Shown here piece by piece: positions 12,201 to 21,700 of a stretch of DNA of 64,000 nucleotides. Source of the DNA: Pristionchus mayeri (taxonomy: Eukaryota; Nematoda; Chromadorea; Rhabditida; Neodiplogasteridae); assembly GCA_036245805.1 (NCBI GenBank), contig BTRK01000005.1, forward strand, positions 4,650,001-4,714,000. The letters are read 5' to 3'. Under the pieces are notes generated by a model, which made no database searches, was not told the DNA's origin, and was given only the letters and a program-made list of their open reading frames with translations. The position numbers and the translations under genes are program-made. How positions within the stretch are numbered: the stretch's first letter is position 1; each line of letters opens with the position of its first letter.

Positions 12201-15183
12201 AAGTCGATGAGCTCACATGTGGTAAGTTTTCAACCAATGGAATATTCCTCGTTTTGAGCTAAGGAATAACTGGATATCAATATTGCAGAACCTCCCAAAT
12301 GCAAGCACAATGAGGAATTCGATCCGGTAGAGGGATGCATTCCGTTAGTATTTTCAGTAGCTACACAAAATTGGTTGTTTACAATGCCTAATCACTTTAT
12401 TTCCAGAAGCGTGTGGGGAGGGAAAAGTGAAGAAGGGAAACAAATGCGAATGTAAGCCGTTCTACGAGGAAGTCGATGAGCTCACATGTGGTAAGTTTTC
12501 AACCAATGGAATATTCCTCGTTTTGAGCTAAGGAATAACTGGATATCAATATTGCAGAACCTCCCAAATGCAAGCACAATGAGGAATTCGATCCGGTAGA
12601 GGGATGCACTCCAAGTTAGTATTTTCAGTAGCTACACAAAATTGGTTGTTTACAATGCCTAATCACTTTATTTCCAGAAGCGTGCGAGGAGGGAAGAGTG
12701 CAGAAGGGAAACAAGTGCGAATGTAAGCCGTTCTACGAGGAAGTCGATGAGCTCACATGTAGTAAGTTTTCAACCAATGGAATATTCCTCGTTTTGAGCT
12801 AAGGAATAACTGGATATCAATATTGCAGAACCTCCCAAATGCAAGCACAATGAGGAATTCGATCCGGTAGAGGGATGCATTCCAAGTTAGTATTCTATCA
12901 AAAAGTATTGGGGTGTCCGGAAAGTTCGTATAATGCTTCGCAAAAAAGTCAGTTCGCGATCAAATGCAGTGATTGCTCAATCTGTTTGCCAACAATGTAT
13001 TGCATCATTCTCACGTTGAGTAGTGAGAGGATTTAATCAGTCTCCTAGTTGCTACATTGATTCTTGTGATGGACTCCCATCTCTACCTCCGAGCAGTTTT
13101 ACTTCATTACTACCGTCTTAGCCGATCCATGAAGGAGGCCCACTCTGCCCTGGCCCAGTCGGAAGGAGCTGACGCCCCCTCCATACCCTTCTGCTATAAG
13201 TGGTTCTCCCGCTTCAAGAAAGGGGAGTTTGGTCTCGATGATCAACCCCGCTCTGCACGCCCTCCCTCCCTCGATCAGCCTCTCGTTCTCCGCACACTGA
13301 AGCGCAAGCCCATGGCCAGTGTGTGTGAGTTGAAGAAGGATACTGGTACTCCCAGATCAACGGTGTCCGATATCCTCCATCGATCTGGGAAGAAGCCGAA
13401 ACTCCCACAAGTGATTCCCCATGACCTCTCCCCCGAACAGCTGAAAAATCGTGTTCAAGTCTATCGGGAATTACTCCATCGTAGATCCAATCTTCGATGG
13501 GTCAATTCCATCATCGCTACAGATGAGAAGTGGATCACGTACGATAACCCTGTGAGGAGACTGCAATGGGTGGATGCAGATGAGAAGCCCACGCCCGTCC
13601 CGAAGAAGGAAGAGCACGGAAAGAAGGAACTCCTCTGCTTCTTCTTCTCAGTGCTCGGTTCCATCTACTGGGAGATCCTCGCCCCTGGCACCAGCATCAA
13701 TGCCGACCTCTTCTCTGAACAACTGCAAGATGTCGCGATCAGAGTCCCTCCCAGACTCCTGAACCAGGGCAAAATTCTTCTTCTGATGGACAATTCTCGC
13801 CCACTTCGAGCGAAGATGACCCAGAAGAAAATGGACGAGCTGAAGATCGAGAGGATTCCCCATCCACCGTATTCCCACAGCTTCCGCTCTCTCTCTGACT
13901 TCTGTAAAAGAAAGAAGTTCAAGAATCGAGATGAAGTTTTGAGGGCTTTCGTGAACTGGGCGGTCTCGAAGAAACCCGCATTCTGGAAGAGAGGAATCGA
14001 GACCCTGCCCAATCGCTGGAGGGAGGTAGTGAGAAAGAAGGGGGCATACATTGGTCACTGAGAATTGTAAAGCATTGAATAAAAAATAAAAACAAAAAAT
14101 TATACGAACTTTCCGGACACCCCAATAGTTCATCAAAAATATTAGGTTGGTGCAAAAGTTTCGCAACAAGAGATTTTGGAAATTTTCTTGTTAATGCTTT
14201 GCATGTATCACATACCGTTTGGGCATTATTTGAGGTAGTGTTAGGTCATTACAATTATTAGTTTAGACTCGATCGATCCAAAGTCATTCAGTAGAAAAAC
14301 AAAGATAAATGAAAATTGGCGAAATTTCCATGATTTTGGGTTTTCATCACAAACCATCGCTAAAACTAGACGAACCCCCATACAGCTCCCACCCTTTAGA
14401 AAAACTAATCAGTAAGGGTGGATGCTTCTATTGAACTCGTTAAATGGGAGTTTCGAGCTTCCACAGATTGTGAGGCGAAAAATGCCGATTTCGTCGATAA
14501 AATTTGAGTTTAAAAACCTAAATCACGAAATCTCTCGTATGGAAAGGTGAATCTTCACCAAATTTGAATTGTAGCATTCTCATGATATGTACTTCTCATT
14601 ATGTTTAATTTGTGACACCAAGCGCTCCGAGCAACAATTTCTGTGAATATGTTCTAAATCATCCAGACGCAATACCCTGCATTTCCGGAATACTTGCCTA
14701 TTTTGGCAAGTTGTTTTAAGGCTGATGCGGATCACTCGCCGCAGTAGAATATATAGTCATCATACTTCTGGAAAATGGCTTTGAAGCGGCGCCATTATTG
14801 CCGTGCAAAGAGTAGTAATCAATCGAAAAGTTCAAAAGAAATTGTAATTCTCAGACTTTGGAATGCTCTATCATTGGTGTTAATGATTGATGAGAAGCGA
14901 TGTAGTGTGCGCTATATAGAGCACACATGTGCTAAAATTATACAAGAAACCACATGAGAGTTGCTCAAGACCGAAACAAGATAGAGCTCGAAAACCGTAA
15001 TCGAGATTTTGTTGCGAAACTTTTTGCACCAACCTAATATAAGAATAATATCGTGGAAGTTCAAGATTGCTTTGAATATTTGCAATGTTTTGTAGAAATC
15101 ATGTTGCAATTGGTTACCAAAACATTTTTATTTCAGTTCAATGTGCTGAGGGAACAGTTAAGAATGGAAACAAGTGCGAATGA
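224..15183 (+). CDS. Giant cysteine-module repeat protein, 5' partial
   Basis: The spliced exons encode tandem 47-residue modules with six cysteines: C-EPPK-C, then 11 residues containing HNEEF, C, IPKA, C, ten residues, C-x-C, eleven residues (KPFYEEVDELT) and the next C. The N-E-E-F near the start and the C-x-C followed by an aromatic residue resemble reduced TIL (trypsin-inhibitor-like) or EGF-like modules; which family applies is not settled. Such proteins are extracellular, as protease inhibitors or structural multimodule proteins. All introns are phase 1 and both exons are multiples of three, so any exon can be added or skipped without a frame change. Exon B47 (12829-12885) is followed by a 2251-bp intron and a terminal exon at 15137-15183. 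Units 22, 32 and 42 contain stops and unit 45 a 2-nt deletion, so the literal array is not one open frame unless those exons are skipped. Start and signal peptide are off the window. Confidence 0.75.
5916..5995 (+). pseudogene. Exon A of unit 22, 4-nt deletion and stop
   Basis: The exon reads GTGTGAGGAAGAGTGAAG where neighbours read GTGTGAGGAAGGAAGAGTGAAG. In frame this gives A-C-E-E-E-stop. The exon is 80 nt instead of 84. Skipping it would restore the frame because flanking introns are phase 1. Confidence 0.85.
8623..8702 (+). pseudogene. Exon A of unit 32, same 4-nt deletion
   Basis: Same deletion and in-frame TGA as in unit 22, 2707 bp downstream. It is part of the duplicated ten-unit block. 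Confidence 0.85.
11329..11408 (+). pseudogene. Exon A of unit 42, same 4-nt deletion
   Basis: Third occurrence of the same deletion and stop, 2706 bp after unit 32, so it recurs every tenth unit. Confidence 0.85.
12908..14125 (+). mobile_element. Mariner element with perfect 27-bp TIRs
   Basis: The left TIR (12908-12934) starts TTGGGGTGTCCGGAAAGTTC and the right TIR (14099-14125) is its exact 27-bp reverse complement. Both ends are flanked by TA (12906-12907 and 14126-14127), the Tc1/mariner target duplication. The insertion sits in the last intron of the array gene, just after the final array unit. Perfect TIRs suggest a recent insertion. It carries one ORF. Confidence 0.95.
13057..14061 (+). 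CDS. Mariner transposase, third catalytic Asp apparently deleted
   Basis: 334 residues, close to the usual ~345 for mariner transposases, which cut and rejoin DNA with a D-D34D triad. An N-terminal helix-turn-helix region (roughly 10-110, with WFSRFKKGEFGLDD) binds the TIR. The first Asp is in ATDEKWI (D156), the second in LLLMDNSRP (D245). The third is normally in the family motif YSPDLAPSDYHLF. Here Y272-S273 is followed at once by HSFRSLSDF, which aligns with the HLFRSL that normally follows that motif, so about eight residues including the third Asp are missing in frame. D281 falls near the right spacing but in a different context. The protein is therefore probably inactive despite an otherwise open frame. 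Start could be M1 or M5 (13069). Confidence 0.9.
   Translation: MILVMDSHLYLRAVLLHYYRLSRSMKEAHSALAQSEGADAPSIPFCYKWFSRFKKGEFGLDDQPRSARPPSLDQPLVLRTLKRKPMASVCELKKDTGTPRSTVSDILHRSGKKPKLPQVIPHDLSPEQLKNRVQVYRELLHRRSNLRWVNSIIATDEKWITYDNPVRRLQWVDADEKPTPVPKKEEHGKKELLCFFFSVLGSIYWEILAPGTSINADLFSEQLQDVAIRVPPRLLNQGKILLLMDNSRPLRAKMTQKKMDELKIERIPHPPYSHSFRSLSDFCKRKKFKNRDEVLRAFVNWAVSKKPAFWKRGIETLPNRWREVVRKKGAYIGH
14142..15037. mobile_element. Second mariner-like element, non-coding
   Basis: The left end TTAGGTTGGTGCAAAAGTTT (14142 on) and right end (about 15011-15037) are inverted repeats of about 26 bp with one extra A, flanked by TA on both sides (14140-14141 and 15038-15039). The TTAGGTTGGTGCAAAAGT end is the known terminal type of the cecropia/Hsmar-like mariners. 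The 896-bp interior has no transposase that I can recognise, so the element is non-autonomous or decayed. It lies 16 bp from the first mariner in the same intron. Confidence 0.85.
15137..15183 (+). CDS. Terminal exon of the array gene
   Basis: After the acceptor TTTATTTCAG the exon joins in phase 1 to exon B47 and reads I-Q-C-A-E-G-T-V-K-N-G-N-K-C-E-stop, a diverged version of the module (K-A-C-E-E-G-R-V-K-K-G-N-K-C-E-C). The TGA sits where the sixth module cysteine (TGT) would be. It is listed as its own entry because it closes the gene after a 2251-bp intron. No AATAAA is seen close downstream. Confidence 0.7.
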
Positions 15184-15488
15184 TTGTTTTTATCGAGTAA
15201 AAATCTAAATTATATGTTCCTATACAACTTGTTTGAAATTGATATTGCCTGTTGCATAAGACGATAAATCCGATCCATAGTACTTTGTGTCGTTCAAGTG
15301 ACGTGATGAGATTCCTCGACATTTCGAAGCTTGCTGGAGCAAAGTATCAGACGCAATGGGTCCATTGACTGATTGAGACTACCTATCAGAATACCTAAGA
15401 AATCATTATCTGATGCGATGCTCGCCAATCTGCTAGCATAATATCTATTTTCAAGTGTAATTTTTGAAGATAACTTTCGTAATTATGT
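15184..15488. other. Downstream of array gene, nothing recognised
   Basis: AT-rich sequence without a convincing exon, RNA gene or repeat on either strand. Confidence 0.5.
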
Positions 15489-15640
15489 TCAAGCTGCACA
15501 ACACACATCCGTTGATTCCCGTTGATATAGTTCTTTCATTGACTTTCCATTAGCTTGCGGGACGTTCGGCGCGTTGGACACCAATTGGCCGTTGAGCAGC
15601 TGAGTGTCGCACCAATACCCGTAGGAGTTCCATCGGTAGC
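15489..15640 (-). CDS. Possible terminal exon, unrecognised
   Basis: A GC-richer island in AT-rich DNA follows a good minus-strand acceptor (TATTTTCAG). One frame reads G-Y-R-W-N-S-Y-G-Y-W-C-D-T and stays open to ...T-D-V-C-C-A-A-stop; two other frames, one on the plus strand, are also open over much of it. I read it as a likely last exon but cannot place its upstream exons or name a family. Confidence 0.3.
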
Positions 15641-15718
15641 CTGAAAATATATCTCTGCAGGGCTTACACTTTCATGTAATTTTTCGTAGTTACCATGTAG
15701 GTTTCAAGTGCGATACAT

Positions 15719-16020
15719 AGGCAAATTGTTAATCAGATATATCACGTGTTATTCGAAATTATCGCTATTCGAATGACCGGTCAATCGAATAGAATTCTAA
15801 TCGATTGGCGAGGATAATCGATTGGCCAATCGACTATTGATTCGATTGAGCAATCAAATATTGAATAATACGAGGAGAGACGAGACCGCTCACTGGGAAG
15901 AATTAGAAGGAATGGAATATTGAAATGTTAGGGAGCGTGACAATTCGAATGACAAAGTATATTCGATTGGGTCAATTGAATAGAGATTTCAATATTCGAT
16001 TGGCCAATCGTTTGGCGGAC
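15719..16020. repeat. AT-rich stretch with ATTGGCCAAT palindromes
   Basis: The 14-bp palindrome CGATTGGCCAATCG occurs at 15819-15832 and again at 15997-16010, with several partial copies (TCGATTGG, GGTCAATCGAAT) between them in both orientations. This is probably a decayed foldback or simple palindromic repeat. No gene is seen. Confidence 0.5.
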
Positions 16021-16206
16021 TCAGGTGTTGTCAGAACTTTTCTACTCTCAGATATCATCGAGATTGACCTTGGGGAATGAAGCTGTCTAGAGTCTCGAGT
16101 TTCGCCTTCTAATGTCTAGAACTAGGGTTCGAATCTCCAAACGCGTGCCCTCACTCTTGTGCAGCGGCGGTGGCTTGGGCGTTTGCGGCGCGCAGCCTGA
16201 AGCTGC

Positions 16207-16438
16207 TGCTACGGAGAGGAGAAGGAGAACGGGGAGACGGAACATCGAGGGCTGATGATCGAGGGAAGTGAGGGTGGTTGACGGTACGATTGACAAAGGT
16301 TGACGAGTGGGGGAATTACGGCAGGAAAGAGGGCGCCATAGCCCTGGACGCTAGGTGATATCCTCAATAATCGATTTCCTTTGGGATTTGGAAGCTGCTT
16401 ATCAAGATATTTCTCCTTTATCACCTCAATCCTCCTAT
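16207..16438. repeat. Dispersed 232-bp repeat, copy 1
   Basis: From TGCTACGGAGAGG to CCTCCTAT this matches 24040-24271 in the same orientation with three substitutions that I can see. No TIRs or coding content are evident. It may be a solo end or fragment of a larger interspersed element. Confidence 0.85.
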
Positions 16439-16670
16439 TCCTGCCCAGGATCTTGCACCTGACTCGTCCCCTGAGCGGCGGGGGATCACGTTCCCTGACC
16501 GCCCCACCCTCTTAATCACAAACGCTCTCTCGCCGGTCAAAGAGAGCGAGCGAGAGGTGATATCACAGGTATCGCGAGTCAATGGAGGTAGGCGGGAACA
16601 ATTTTAAAATTTTATTTTTTTGTTTCGGTTCATATTATGGTGGTAGCATACCCTGGACCCAACTTCTCGA

Positions 16671-18282
16671 AAAATCTAGGTCACAGGACCCAGAGCCGGC
16701 TTTTAGGAATTTTCCGGTTTTACTCCCGGCTCTACTGTATATCAGCTCCCAGATGTGCTACAGAGGTGGAATTGGTCTCAAAATGCGTGAAAAAAATAGC
16801 TTAACAACTTTCATGTTGAGTGCGAAGCTGTAGGACTGGAACTTCAAAAACGAGGAGCTGAAAAGTGATTTTTAGAGTACAATTAAAATCATAACATCTC
16901 GGGGAGCAACAAACCCAGTGATTTTTATTGCATATTATGGAAGCTCGACTCCATACGTACTCAGAAAAAAATAGTAATCAGCACTTTCAGGGTGGACCCT
17001 TTTGGCTATGTTGCTCCGAAGATCGAAAAATACGATTTTGACGAAAATTCATTTTTTTCCTATTGACTTGAAAACTTCACCTACATATCATTGGCCATTG
17101 AAAAATGCTGAGAAACGTAATTTCCGGTTGTTTGAATCGTTTGGGGTAAATCAGACCACATTTCACATATCAAAGTATTAAAAAATCACAAAGAAGACCG
17201 AACCATCAATATTAATGTTAAGCAACAAATATTTCGTTGGAATTTTATTGCTGAATTTTACAACGTTTGTAAGTTATTTTTATCATTTGTTAAACATTTT
17301 ATAATATAATGAGTAAGTTACAATTATAGTCCGTGAATCAAACAAAAATGGGCGAAGAATCAATTGAATTCCTTGCTTGATCGGGAATTGGTGTCTTGTA
17401 CACGGGATCATCCACTTTCTTGAAGATCTTCTCGAGCAACTCACGAGTCAGAAGAGCATGAAAGTCTTCTTCAGTGAACACGAGATCCTCTTCCTGTGGT
17501 TCCACCTCCACCTCGTGATGATGCTCGTCGTCCTCTTCTTCTTCAATTTCCAGCGATCTCCTCCACACTCCCAGCTTCGGCTTCTCTGATCTCAGCGTAT
17601 TGATGTAATTCTTGATCTGGTGTTTCGTCATCCAATTCTTCGGCTCGATGAATCGATCTGCTCTCATCAGTCCCTCAGCAACTTCCGCTTTCAGCACATT
17701 CCCGTGTCTCGCATACTCGTCAAATTTCTCCTTGATGAAAGCCTTCGTTGTCTCCGGATACCTTGCTGCCTTCTTGACGGATCCAATTGCCCATCCTTCT
17801 GGCAACTGGGGAGAAGGAGTTCCCTTCAGACTCTTCATCACTTCCGACAGAGGCGAGATAGGGACGGGCTTCGATGTTTCTTCTATGCATCGCATATAGA
17901 GACCGAGTGCCCTGTCTCGAATCTTCAGATGCTCGGGTCGAATTTTATGGTTGCCCTCATCGATATATTTCACATAGTTCGACCAGCGGATGAAGGAAGC
18001 TCCGCATGAACAATAGTGGAGAGCCTTGAATAAAAAACACTGGGTTTGTTGCTCCCCGAGATGTTATGATTTTAATTGTACTCTAAAAATCACAGCTCCT
18101 CGTTTTTGAAGTTCCCGTCCTACAGCTTCGCACTCAACATGAAAGTTGTTATGCTATTTTTTTCACGCATTTTGAGACCAATGCCACCTCTGCAGCACAT
18201 CTGGGAGTTGATATACAGTAGAGCCGGGAGTAAAACCGGAAAATTCCTAAAAGCCGGCTCTGGGTCCTGTGACCTAGATTTT
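16671..18282. mobile_element. Long-inverted-repeat DNA element 1
   Basis: Arms of about 255 bp (16671-16930 and 18029-18282) are near-perfect inverted copies. The left arm has further family sequence outside it (about 16600-16670) that the right side lacks, so the right end looks truncated. The arm sequence (AGAGCCGGCTTTTAGGAATT, AGCTCCCAGATG) recurs in the foldback at 41816-44068, so both belong to one family. Between the arms lies one minus-strand gene. No target-site duplication was identified. Confidence 0.8.
17338..18026 (-). CDS. C2H2-like/GWA/QIK domain protein carried by long-TIR element
   Basis: The frame runs from just inside the right arm to the stop at 17338. Upstream of the internal start-like codon (GTG at 17973) it is still open and encodes C-S-C-G-A-S-F-I-R-W-S-N-Y-V-K-Y, continuing to an I-D-E-G-N-H, a degenerate C2H2 finger. 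Further on come LPEGWAIGSVKKAARYPE, then KAFIKEKFDEYARHGNVLKAE, then WMTKHQIKNYINTL, followed by an acidic stretch (EEEEDDE). The order finger - GWAL - Q.. - QI(K/T)..F/I..L matches, as I remember it, a family of uncharacterised, expansion-prone metazoan proteins often near transposons; the QIK part looks homeodomain-like and DNA-binding. No ATG fits the 5' end, and an acceptor-like TTATTCAAG lies at its edge, so the gene may be 5' truncated. Confidence 0.55.
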
Positions 18283-18720
18283 CAACTAACAACTCACTAA
18301 ATTATGATTGAAAGTGCAATGAGCAAATCCATTTCTGGTCCCTAGCCGCGGCGGCGGCACTTTATCGACTTTCTCATCCATGCCATATCTCGCACACTAT
18401 CGCATTCCATTCGGAAAAGTGGAGGACAGTGATACGCAGAGATCGTTGGCTTTTTCGGGCAAATCGACATAGATGTGTGCCAGAATGAAGACAAGTAGTC
18501 CTGTCAATACCAAGGGAAACCCTGCCACAGGGGAAAAGGATCCTCTCGCATCTTGGAATCATTTCGCAAATGGAGGCGTTAGACGCGTAGAGAGGCTAAA
18601 GGTAATAAGGTAAAGGTGCAGTCACGTCACGGGCTTTCACAGTCACAGTCGTACTACTACAAACACACTACTACAGCAGGTGGTCGTCTCTAGAGACTAC
18701 TCGAGTCTCGCAGGTCTACT
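18283..18720. other. Upstream region of the next gene
   Basis: No exon recognised. A short purine/pyrimidine-rich stretch with CACAGTCACAGTCG and CTACTACAAACACACTACTAC precedes the start codon at 18721 and may be promoter or leader. Confidence 0.4.
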
Positions 18721-21700
18721 ATGAAGGCTCAACCAAGGCGCAGTGCTATATTCTTCATGATATTCACTGCATGTTCGGCATATATATTGGATCGGACGTT
18801 AGTGGCGATCCTTTCACCTCCTCCTCTTCCTCCCTAGCCAAACCCGTAAGTTGTGGCACATATTTATTGTCTTGAACAACCTAGCTGCATTTCCATGATT
18901 AACTAACAGAGTACGTTAGACTTCGTCCCAACTGAATGCTATATTTTCGTGAAGGTTATTATTACTTTAATTTTCAGACTGATGGGCTGTGATCGTTCTT
19001 CGATCCCTCGAGTAACTTACTCGGCCTCGAATAAGACGGGCGCGCCCCATTTCTGGCATGATGGACTTCACTTCTTCCCGTGTATTGAGGATTGTGAGTA
19101 TTTCAATCAGGATTCACTGCATCATTGTGATGAACAAATTGTTTGTGACTGGAGAGAATATTTAACTTGGTTTTGGTTGACTCAATGTGTATTATTCAGA
19201 CAACCATAATCAAGCAATCCTTGGCCAAGTCCACGATCGGTTCGAGAAAGGCTTGTGGATCAGGAATGAAAGTGGAATTCACATCAAGACTGAGGGAAGA
19301 GGTAAATAAGCTGTTCTATTGTATCAGTCAGTTATCTTCAGTTATATATTCATGATGAAATGTGTGTGTATTATTATTTGACTAGTCCGGATGCCCCCCG
19401 CCTTCGGCGGGGGAGGTAAAAAATCCTAGCGTCCTAGCGGAGGTAAAAAATTAAAATAATATATCTGACCCACGGAATAATAGTTGACCCAAGGATAATT
19501 ATTGATTGGTATAAGGTAGGTGACCCAGTCCTAATTATTGATTGGTATACGGTAATGGCCCGATGCCCTTCTAACGTCATCAATCCCTCTTCCCTCGATT
19601 TCGCAATCCGAACAGACGTACAGAAGCACACTGCGCTTTATATATAGAATTAGATAAATAATAATTATTAATCAAGAACATATTTTCCCTTGTCTTTGCA
19701 GAGCAATCATTCATGAAGACCACGATGCAGTACGTTCTCACGGTGTTCAAAACTGGAAGCAACTCCAATAATAACGGTACGTTTTCCTTGTTAGTTTAAA
19801 TTTATCACACCGGATACGTCTGCAGCCCTAAACAGTTATTCGTTCTAAAAACTGTGAAGAACTTGAACAATTTCAGTTACGAGTATGGAGTTGATCAACC
19901 GTTTCGCTAAGGACTTCGAAAATGTCAAATGTCTGAAAATGCGACCGGCAATGCTCGAATATTTCGCGTGCGGCGAGGCCGTGTTTTCCGGTCAGATATT
20001 CGAGTTGGATTTCCTTAATATTCCATAAACTAATAATTCATATAAAAGTAGTAGTGTTATTACCCCATTGCAGATTATAGCGATGTTTACTACGTGTTCG
20101 ATAACGTACCCGCGGTCTACATGAAATACACCCAGTAAGTATCCGGATCGTTCCTATGCCAATGCACTGCATTGGAGTGTGTATGTCAATGAAATGCACA
20201 TTTCAGGAGCAAAGTACTTCTGTACACTATGCTCTTCGGCGAGTACAGAACTGTTGTCAGGACACTGATCCTGAGGAAATTCGCAATGAGATATGTCGTG
20301 AGTTATTTGGAGTGATCGTCCAACTCTCCTCGTCGTCACGCATTCTCGTCTATCTAGCTGAAAAGAGATCGACCATTGACTGTTATTTCATTTAAAAATA
20401 ATAATATAATTTTTGCATTTTCATCTAGTGCTCCTGAGAGAAGTTTTTTTAATTGCTAACTAAAATCATTTGTTTTTGCAGTACGATCTCATCCAACTCG
20501 CCGACAAGAATGATCGCAATGGAGTGGCAGAATTGTTCAACGGCAAAAATCTGAACATTTATCAAACTGTGAGCTGTTCACGGAATTAGATAGAGGATCA
20601 TAGTTGCCCACGCCGGCGGCGACAACTGCTCCCCTCGATTTGAGGGGGCAGTGCGAAACGACGTATAGGGGGTCACGGTCAAAAATCGATCGGTAGGTCA
20701 ATGGTAGGTCAAGACTAGTTACCGTACCCGATTATCGCAAACTAACTTTATTTTTAAAAAGTCCTGGTACCGTGCCCAATCGATTGTACAGTACTCAAGT
20801 CGCTACCGTAATCTAGTTCCATGGGTCAGATTCAGTTCCTTTGGTCAAACATTTTCCTTAAAATCCTAAATCGATTATAAAATGATTGTACAGTAACGAG
20901 ACATAAGATAGGATGATTAAAAATAATTTTACAATCGATTTTAAATTTTTAGAAAAATGTTTGGAACTGGGACCCATGGAACTGGGTTACGGTAGTGATT
21001 TGGGTACTGTACAAACGATTGGACACGGTACTAGGACTTTTTAAAAATAAAGTTAGTTTGCGATAATCGTATGTTACGGTAGTGGTATACGGTACCTGGG
21101 GGTACTGTATGACCGATTGGGTATGGTAACTAGTCTTGACCTACCATTAACCTACCAATATATTTTTGACCGTGACCCCATACGTCGTTGCGCACTGCTC
21201 CCCTCAAATCGAGGGGAGCAGTGCGCAACCATGAATAGGGGGTCATGGTCTGAAAACACCTCGCCGCCAGTGTTGGGCAACTATGTAGAGGATACAAAAC
21301 ATCCTGACCAGCGCTTATGTAACATTCTGTTCTAAAAAGTTGAATATTATGTATTTGGAATTTACAATGGACTGAAAACAATCAGTGCAACGCTAATACC
21401 AGGTCTGGGTTGTGATGAGACTTGGAGATGTCTTCATGAATGTCTTCAATGGTTGCTTCCTATCATACGACAGCACGGCGGGAGTTGATGTATGTGTTTT
21501 TGAATTTTACAGTAGATATTTTGATCGATAGAATGATTTATTGGTATGCTGAAGTGTCAGACTTTTTTGGGTAATTGATATATTTGTTTAATAAATCCAA
21601 TCAGAAAAATATCTTCGTAAAACCTCTTTTAGTAATTGCACTCTCGTAATGCAGTTTCGTATAGATTGGCATGAAACGGTACTACCCCGATTTGTAAAAT

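Larger units (their letters stand above)
200..12892 (+). repeat. 271-bp tandem array, 47 units, exon+intron
   Basis: The unit is exon A (84 nt), intron A (67 nt), exon B (57 nt) and intron B (63 nt), total 271 bp. First exon A is 224-307, first exon B 375-431; the last are 12678-12761 and 12829-12885. Exon A starts step by 271 except for three 4-nt deletions, two 1-nt intron insertions and one 2-nt deletion, which exactly account for 46 intervals. Introns are as conserved as exons, so the array spreads and homogenises at the DNA level by unequal exchange or gene conversion. Edge units (1, 4, 5, 6, 8, 44) carry CCTCATT in intron A while interior units carry CCTCGTT, as expected if the centre is homogenised most. 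Confidence 0.97.

Noticed and set aside
200..12892. CRISPR-like or simple satellite interpretation of the tandem array
   Set aside because: The units have no unique spacers, and each contains spliced-phase-consistent coding exons with conserved cysteines; it is a coding array in a eukaryotic genome.
13648..14169. Long antisense ORF (173 aa) over the mariner transposase
   Set aside because: It is the reverse-strand shadow of the transposase gene, with no independent support.
16100..16145. tRNA gene suggested by GGGTTCGAATCTCC
   Set aside because: The B-box-like motif is present but the T-stem does not pair and no matching acceptor stem or A box was found; at most a tRNA-derived fragment.
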